Shown piece after piece: positions 59,590 through 64,000 of a stretch of DNA of 64,000 nt. Each line of letters starts with the position of its first letter. The first letter of the stretch is position 1. The notes beneath the pieces are model-generated. The model was given only the letters and a program-made list of their open reading frames with translations. It did no database searches and had not been told where the DNA came from. The stretch spans positions 2,852,001-2,916,000 of the forward strand of contig NZ_CP012982.1 of the NCBI RefSeq assembly GCF_001411495.1, in the 5' to 3' direction. The position numbers and the translations under genes are program-made. The stretch comes from Burkholderia cepacia ATCC 25416 (GTDB lineage: Bacteria > Pseudomonadota > Gammaproteobacteria > Burkholderiales > Burkholderiaceae).

Positions 59590-61044
59590 TCAGCGCGAAC
59601 CGGCGCGCGCGGTGCCGGCCGGCTGCCCGCCCGCACCGGCCGACCACAACGGCAGGCGCAGCGTCGTGACGACGCTTGCCGCGTGCAGCACGCAAAGCAG
59701 GCCGAACGCCCACGCATACGCGTTTGCCGGCGTGCCGCCGCCCGCCGCCGATTCGACCTGCAGCCGCCATGCGAGGAACAGCGTGCACACGGTGGTGAAC
59801 GTCGGGCCGCCGAGACGCTGCACGATATTGAGCGAGGTCGTCGCCATCGGCAGGTTGCGGCGCTCGACCGACGCATACGCGGCGGCGATCGACGGCGCGC
59901 CGATCGCGCTCTGGCCCATGCCGCGCAGGAACAGCGCCGGCACGAGCAGGTAAGGGTCGTAGCCGGTCAGCGCGAGGAACACGAACGGCAGCGTCGCGAG
60001 GAGTGCGAGCAACGCGCCGGCCGAGGCCAGCCGGCGCACGCCGAACCGGCTCGTCAGTGCGCCCATCGACGGATACGTGACGAGCATGCCGAGGCCCATC
60101 GGCGCGAGCAGCCAGCCCATTTCGCCGGGCGTGCGCCCGCACGCCTGGATCAGGAACACAGGAATCAGCATCTGGCCCGCGAACAGCGCGCCGTTCGACA
60201 GGAACTGCGTCGACGCGGCCGCGCCGAACACCTTGCCGCGAAACAGCGCAAGGTCGATCAGCGCATCGTCGCCGTTGCGCGTCTCGACCCGCAGGAACGC
60301 GGCGAGCAACAGCGCCGACACGACGATCGCCGCGATGCCGGGCGCTTCGTTGATCCGCTCGATGCCGTACAGGAACAGCACGAGCCCCGGCGACAGCAGC
60401 GCGAGGCCGACCCAGTCGAGCGTGCGCCGTTGCGCGTCGTCGCGGTCGGCGGGCAGGAACCGCGCGGCCAGCGCGAGCGCCAGCACGCCGACGGGCAGGT
60501 TCACGAGAAACAGCCAGCGCCACGACGCGTGTTGCAGGATCGCGCCGGCCACGACCGGGCCGAGGATCGGCGCGAGCAGCACGGGCACGGCCGCATAGCC
60601 GATCACGCGCGCCATCTGCTGGCCGGCGACACGCGCGATCATCATCTGCGCCATCGGCGCGAGCAGCCCGCCGCTGACCCCTTGCAGCACGCGGAAGGCG
60701 ATCAGCGACGGCGCGGACCATGCGAGCCCGCACAGGGCCGACGTGAGCGTGAACGCCGAGAAGCACCACAGATACAGCGCCTTTGCGCCGATCCGGTCGA
60801 CGAGCCAGCCGTTCAGCGGCAGCACCAGCGTCAGCGCGAGCAGGTAGCCGCTCGTCACCCACTGGATCGTCGCGAGGCTCGCGTGCAGGTCGGTCGCGAG
60901 GCTCGACAGCGACACGTTGACGATCGTCGCGTCGAGCTGCGACAGCAGCGAGCCGAGCGTGGCGACCGCGCCGACCTTCCAGATCGACGGATCGAGCCGG
61001 CCGGCCGCGCGGCCCGGCGCCGGCTGCGCGCGCCCGCCGCTCAC
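59590..61044 (-). CDS. DHA2-family MFS efflux transporter
   Basis: The 484-residue protein has about 14 hydrophobic segments and the motifs LDATIVNVSLSSLA, GWLVDRIGAKALYLW and GPVVAGAILQHASWRWLFLVNLPVG. It is a drug:proton antiporter of the EmrB/QacA group. Its start overlaps the isochorismatase stop by 4 bp, and the upstream MarR gene completes a typical drug-inducible efflux operon. Confidence 0.92.
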   Translation of the reverse strand: MSGGRAQPAPGRAAGRLDPSIWKVGAVATLGSLLSQLDATIVNVSLSSLATDLHASLATIQWVTSGYLLALTLVLPLNGWLVDRIGAKALYLWCFSAFTLTSALCGLAWSAPSLIAFRVLQGVSGGLLAPMAQMMIARVAGQQMARVIGYAAVPVLLAPILGPVVAGAILQHASWRWLFLVNLPVGVLALALAARFLPADRDDAQRRTLDWVGLALLSPGLVLFLYGIERINEAPGIAAIVVSALLLAAFLRVETRNGDDALIDLALFRGKVFGAAASTQFLSNGALFAGQMLIPVFLIQACGRTPGEMGWLLAPMGLGMLVTYPSMGALTSRFGVRRLASAGALLALLATLPFVFLALTGYDPYLLVPALFLRGMGQSAIGAPSIAAAYASVERRNLPMATTSLNIVQRLGGPTFTTVCTLFLAWRLQVESAAGGGTPANAYAWAFGLLCVLHAASVVTTLRLPLWSAGAGGQPAGTARAGSR

Positions 61045-61604
61045 GCGCCGCGCCGGTCGAGCAGCGCGACGATGTCCTGCGTCGTGCCCGTCTCGCCGAG
61101 GCGCGGGAACAGGCGCTCGACGCTGTTCGCATGCGCGTCCGCGTTGAGGTCGGTCATCGCGTCGATGGCGAGCGTGACGTTGTAGCCGAGTTCGTGCGCC
61201 TGCCGTGCGGTCGACTCGACGCCGATGCTCGTCGCGACGCCGGCCAGCACGATCTGCGTGACGCCGGCCGCCTTCAGGTGCGCGTCGAGGCCGGTGCCGG
61301 TAAACGCGCCCCAGGTCTTTTTCGTCACGACGTGGTCGCCGGGCTGGCGGTTCAGTTCGGGGACGAGCTCGGTCCAGTCGGGGGGCAGCGCACCGGTGCG
61401 CGCCTGCTGCTGCGTGCGGCCCGGCGCAACGCCGGCGACGTTGACGAGCACCACCGGCAGGCCGCGGCTGCGGAATGCGTCGAGCAGCGCGCGGCTGTGT
61501 GCGACCACCGGCTCGACCGGGTGCGCGGTGGGGAGGGCGACGATGCCTTTCTGCAGGTCGATGACGACGAGTGCCGTGTTCGTGTCGAGACGGGTTGCGC
61601 TCAT
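61041..61604 (-). CDS. Isochorismatase-family hydrolase
   Basis: The 187-residue protein has the catalytic Asp16 (VVIDLQKG) and Lys95 (VVTKKTWGAF) of the family. The Cys of cysteine-hydrolase members is Gly128 (GVATSIGVESTARQA), as in PhzD- and EntB-type isochorismatases that cleave a vinyl ether without a Cys nucleophile. The substrate is unknown. It is 68 bp after the MarR stop and coupled by ATGA overlap to the MFS gene. Confidence 0.88.
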   Translation of the reverse strand: MSATRLDTNTALVVIDLQKGIVALPTAHPVEPVVAHSRALLDAFRSRGLPVVLVNVAGVAPGRTQQQARTGALPPDWTELVPELNRQPGDHVVTKKTWGAFTGTGLDAHLKAAGVTQIVLAGVATSIGVESTARQAHELGYNVTLAIDAMTDLNADAHANSVERLFPRLGETGTTQDIVALLDRRGA

Positions 61605-61672
61605 GATGGGGGCTCCGTGGAAGGGACGAGAAAAGCCGTGCGCGCGAATGCTGCGGGGCGCGCGGGCCGGGT

Positions 61673-62116
61673 TCACTGCTCGCCGATGCGGCGGATCAGC
61701 GGGATCGCGGCGGCGAGCGTGTCGATGTCTGCGGGGTCGAGCTGCTCGATCGCGGCGCCGAGCCACTTGTGTTTGGCGGCGTTGCGCTTGAGCCGTGCGT
61801 CGAGGCCGGCCGCGGTCAGCCGGAACAGGATCTGGCGGCCGTCGGTCGGATGCGGTTCGCGCTCGACGAGACCGTCTTCCTCGAGGCTCGCGAGAATCGC
61901 CTTCATCGATTGAGGCTTCATCGCTTCGGCGCGCGCGAGATCGGCGGTCGTCATCGGCCCGTGCCGCTGGAGTCGCGCGAGCGCGCTCGTCTGGGACATG
62001 CCGAGCCCGTCGGATTCGATCTCGGAGCGGAGCCGGCGGACCAGCTGGCCGACCGCGAGGGTCAGGTCGGCAGCGACGATATCGGCGGAAACGCCGGATT
62101 TGCGTGGAGGGTTCAT
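61673..62116 (-). CDS. MarR-family repressor
   Basis: The 147-residue protein has the MarR winged-helix domain (LGMSQTSALARLQRHGPMTTADLARAEAMKPQSMKAILASLEEDGLVEREPHPTDGRQILFRLTAAG). It should autoregulate through the 28-bp palindrome just upstream and control the isochorismatase and efflux genes. The ATG at 62116 falls almost at the predicted transcription start, suggesting a leaderless message; an upstream ATG at 62128 would lie inside the -10 and is rejected. Confidence 0.9.
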   Translation of the reverse strand: MNPPRKSGVSADIVAADLTLAVGQLVRRLRSEIESDGLGMSQTSALARLQRHGPMTTADLARAEAMKPQSMKAILASLEEDGLVEREPHPTDGRQILFRLTAAGLDARLKRNAAKHKWLGAAIEQLDPADIDTLAAAIPLIRRIGEQ

Positions 62117-62123
62117 GCGGCGG

Positions 62124-62152
62124 ATCATAGAACACGACAGCTAAACTTGCAA
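62124..62152 (-). promoter_or_regulatory. Sigma-70 promoter of the MarR operon
   Basis: On the minus strand TTGCAA (62147-62152) and TATGAT (62124-62129) are 17 bp apart. Transcription should start about 7 bp beyond the -10, at or next to the ATG at 62114-62116. Confidence 0.7.
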
Positions 62153-62163
62153 GTTTAGCTGTC
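62136..62163. promoter_or_regulatory. Perfect 28-bp palindromic operator for MarR
   Basis: GACAGCTAAACTTG (62136-62149) is followed immediately by its exact reverse complement (62150-62163). The centre is the -35 hexamer and the arms fill the spacer, so a bound MarR dimer would occlude RNA polymerase. Confidence 0.85.
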
Positions 62164-62201
62164 GAATTGACCGCCGGTTCGAGGTACGGCCGGGTGTGCG
62201 G

Positions 62202-62435
62202 TTACGCGCGGCGGAGCGGGACCGGTACGACCTCGTTGTATCTCGGGGTCGCGCTCTCGTGCAGCAGGTCGCCGAGGTATTGCGCGAGTTCGTCGGCGGC
62301 GAGCGCGGACGGAATGTGCAGGTTGGCCGCGCGTCGCTTGCCTTCGGTGCCGAGATCGAACACGGCCCAGCGGTCGTCCTTGCGCACGACGGCGAGTAGA
62401 CGGCCAAATGCGTTGAAGCGGTATTCGTCCTGCAT
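62202..62435 (-). CDS. Small DUF7661-like protein
   Basis: The 77-residue protein (MQDEYRFNAFGRLLAVV... KDDRWAVFDLGTEGKRR) matches my recollection of a conserved small family without known function, found in beta- and gamma-proteobacteria. GGGAGC lies ahead of the ATG. It is 41 bp downstream of the D,D-carboxypeptidase gene on the same strand and may be co-transcribed. Confidence 0.75.
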   Translation of the reverse strand: MQDEYRFNAFGRLLAVVRKDDRWAVFDLGTEGKRRAANLHIPSALAADELAQYLGDLLHESATPRYNEVVPVPLRRA

Positions 62436-62476
62436 GGCTGCGCTCCCGTAGGTGAATGCGCCGGCCGCCCGCGCGC

Positions 62477-63559
62477 TCACTGGATCGAGCAGGACAGCCA
62501 GCGATGGATCTTGATGGCATCGCTCGAGACACCCGCACGCGTCGGTGCGCCGAGCAGCACGACCGTTTCGCGGCGGCCCTTCACACGCATGCGCATCACG
62601 ACGCCGTGCCCCGACTCGTTGATGAAGCCGGTTTTCTGCAGCCGGATCGGCAGGCGGCGGTAGCGGACGAGCGGGTCGGAATTCACGTACACCAGCTCGC
62701 CGTCGCCCGGGCGCACGGTGGTGGACGTATCCGTCGAGAAATAGCGGATCAGCGGGTCCTGCGCCGCCGCGCCGACGAGCTTCGCGAGATCCTCGGCCGT
62801 CGACACGTTGTGCGGCGACAGGCCGGTCGGCTCGCGGAAGTGCGTATGGCGCATGCCGAGCCGGCGCGCTTCGCGATTCATCGCGTTGACGAACGCGGTG
62901 CGCCCGCCCGGATAGTCGCGGCTCAGCGCGGCGGCCGCGCGGTTTTCCGACGACATCAGCGCGATATGGAACATCTCGCGGCGCGACAGTTCCGAACCCA
63001 CCTGCAGGCGCGAGCCGGTGAACTTGATCGTGTCGCGGTCGCGCGCGGTGACGCGCAGCACGCCGTTCAGCGGACGGTCGGCGTCGCGCGCGACGACGGC
63101 CGTCATCAGCTTCGAGATCGACGCGATCGGCCGCACCGAACGTGCGTTGCGCGCCAGCAGCGACGTGCCGGAGTCGACGTCGAGCACGTAGGCCGCACGC
63201 GAATGCAGGGCATTGACCGCGCGCGGGGTGTAGCCGCAGCTTGCCATCAGGCGCGGTTTCGCGGCAGTCGGGCGCGGGCGGACGGTGGTCGTGCGCTTCG
63301 CGCGGCGATGCGGGGCCGGGGCGGCGTGACGCTTGATCGTCTGATGCCTCGCACTCGGGCGACGATGCTTGACCGCCTTGTGCTTGCGGTGGGGTTTCTT
63401 CTTGACGGCTTTCTTGTGCGGATGCGCGTGGGCCTGCGCGGTGCGATGCGGCTGCGCGCGCTGCGCGGACGCGTTCGCGGCGAACGCGAGCAGCAGGAAC
63501 GAGAGAGCGAGGATCAGCGTGGTCCGGGCGCGAGGCACGCGCGCGATGAGGCCGGTCAA
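62477..63559 (-). CDS. D-alanyl-D-alanine carboxypeptidase/endopeptidase (PbpG-like) with basic linker
   Basis: The 360-residue protein has a signal peptide (ARTTLILALSFLLLAFAANASA), then about 75 residues extremely rich in Lys, Arg and His (KKAVKKKPHRKHKAVKHRR), then the S11 domain with SISK (Ser nucleophile), SSEN and QKTGF motifs. It trims peptidoglycan stem peptides in the periplasm. A TTG start at 63559 is preferred over ATG 63604 because AAGGAGA lies 7 bp upstream and the signal peptide then follows directly. The basic region may bind anionic wall polymers or DNA. Confidence 0.88.
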   Translation of the reverse strand: MTGLIARVPRARTTLILALSFLLLAFAANASAQRAQPHRTAQAHAHPHKKAVKKKPHRKHKAVKHRRPSARHQTIKRHAAPAPHRRAKRTTTVRPRPTAAKPRLMASCGYTPRAVNALHSRAAYVLDVDSGTSLLARNARSVRPIASISKLMTAVVARDADRPLNGVLRVTARDRDTIKFTGSRLQVGSELSRREMFHIALMSSENRAAAALSRDYPGGRTAFVNAMNREARRLGMRHTHFREPTGLSPHNVSTAEDLAKLVGAAAQDPLIRYFSTDTSTTVRPGDGELVYVNSDPLVRYRRLPIRLQKTGFINESGHGVVMRMRVKGRRETVVLLGAPTRAGVSSDAIKIHRWLSCSIQ

Positions 63560-63789
63560 GCGAAAGTCTCCTTTCCACGCGCGAGGTGGCGGCGCGGAAT
63601 GCATGGGCGGTCAGCGGGTGCGGGAAATTATAAGGTCGATCGCGGGAGGATGACGATAGCAGCCGGCCGTCGGCGCGCTGTTTTGCCGGCTGCCGTTGCG
63701 GTGTGCCGCGTTTTGCGTCGATATGTCGCGCCGGCGTGACAAACGATGGTACGGCCGGCAAGATGGCGAGCCCATCGTCAGGAGAACCC

Positions 63790-64000
63790 ATGTCCCGCCA
63801 ACCGCACGCGCTGCCCGTGCTGCTGCTTGCATCGATCGGCAGCCTGTCCGCGACAGGTGAACTGGTTGCCTTCAACGTCGGCGCGGACGATGCGTTGTAC
63901 ACGGCATTTGCACTGGAATCGCTCGACGACCGGACACGCTCCGACGGCGCTTCGTTCGCGATCACGACACCGTCGGCTGCGCGGCGCTATCGCTTGATTG
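63790..64000 (+). CDS. Start of a secreted protein of unknown function (partial, runs off the right edge)
   Basis: Seventy codons are visible from ATG 63790, behind AGGAGAA. The start looks like a signal peptide (ALPVLLLASIGSLSATG), followed by a mixed sequence (VAFNVGADDALYTAFALESLDDR). The family is not recognised. Confidence 0.65.
   Translation, partial: MSRQPHALPVLLLASIGSLSATGELVAFNVGADDALYTAFALESLDDRTRSDGASFAITTPSAARRYRLI

Noticed and set aside
62117..62128. Upstream ATG (62128) for the MarR gene
   Set aside because: It overlaps the predicted -10 hexamer, so the message would not contain it.

Overview
The window looks like a secondary-replicon or accessory chromosomal region of a Burkholderia species, probably of the cepacia complex or a close relative. 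The support is high-GC coding with strong third-position bias, nine LysR-type regulators, a Burkholderia-style general porin, OpgC, a Tat-type PenA-like lipoprotein beside an NlpD-like gene, and tightly packed operons with GGAG-type ribosome sites. I see no rRNA, tRNA, CRISPR array, insertion sequence or phage genes. The species call is inference from protein character, not from a search.

Layout. 1-9.5 kb: a hydroxamate-type siderophore transport locus on the minus strand (exporter, ATPase, binding protein, double-length FhuB-like permease, TonB receptor), a divergent AraC-type regulator, and a broken MFS exporter at the far end. 9.5-18.7 kb: a short-chain dehydrogenase, a LysR gene divergent from a salicylate-hydroxylase-like FAD monooxygenase, an esterase with OpgC, a porin, and a LysR gene divergent from an aldo/keto reductase. 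18.9-23.5 kb: a TauE/SafE permease, a large secreted lipoprotein of unknown family with a well-formed promoter and LacI-type operators, a LysR gene and a 36-residue membrane peptide. 23.8-26.8 kb: an NlpD-like protein with degenerate metal site, an intact class A beta-lactamase homologue that has lost nearly all catalytic residues, and a LysR regulator of the GcvA/AmpR type. 26.8-27.8 kb: an orphan fimbrial-like subunit and a GlsB-type membrane protein.

27.9-34.8 kb: a complete ddp-like operon (RpiR regulator, D-Ala-D-Ala dipeptidase, binding protein, two permeases, two ATPases) for import and cleavage of D-alanyl dipeptides. An orphan second copy of its binding protein lies at 41.7-43.3 kb. 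35-36.6 kb: a HipBA toxin-antitoxin module with three 26-bp operator repeats. 37-39.7 kb: a Tat-exported oxalate decarboxylase followed by an MntH-type manganese transporter. 39.7-41.5 kb: a glycosyltransferase-like protein and a methyltransferase. 43.4-47.4 kb: two small envelope proteins, a DHA2 multidrug transporter and a LysR gene.

47.5-64 kb: an FUSC/AaeB-type efflux protein, a bestrophin-like channel with an FdhF/YdeP-type molybdoenzyme, a MocR-type regulator, an MscS channel, a SulP anion transporter, a LysR/LysE pair, a MarR-isochorismatase-MFS operon with a perfect 28-bp palindromic operator, a small DUF-type protein, a D,D-carboxypeptidase with a very basic linker, and the start of one more secreted protein.

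The commonest arrangement is a regulator transcribed away from a transporter or enzyme. A recurrent theme is peptidoglycan: NlpD-like protein, dead beta-lactamase, DdpX and its transporter, and a D,D-carboxypeptidase all occur in this 64 kb.
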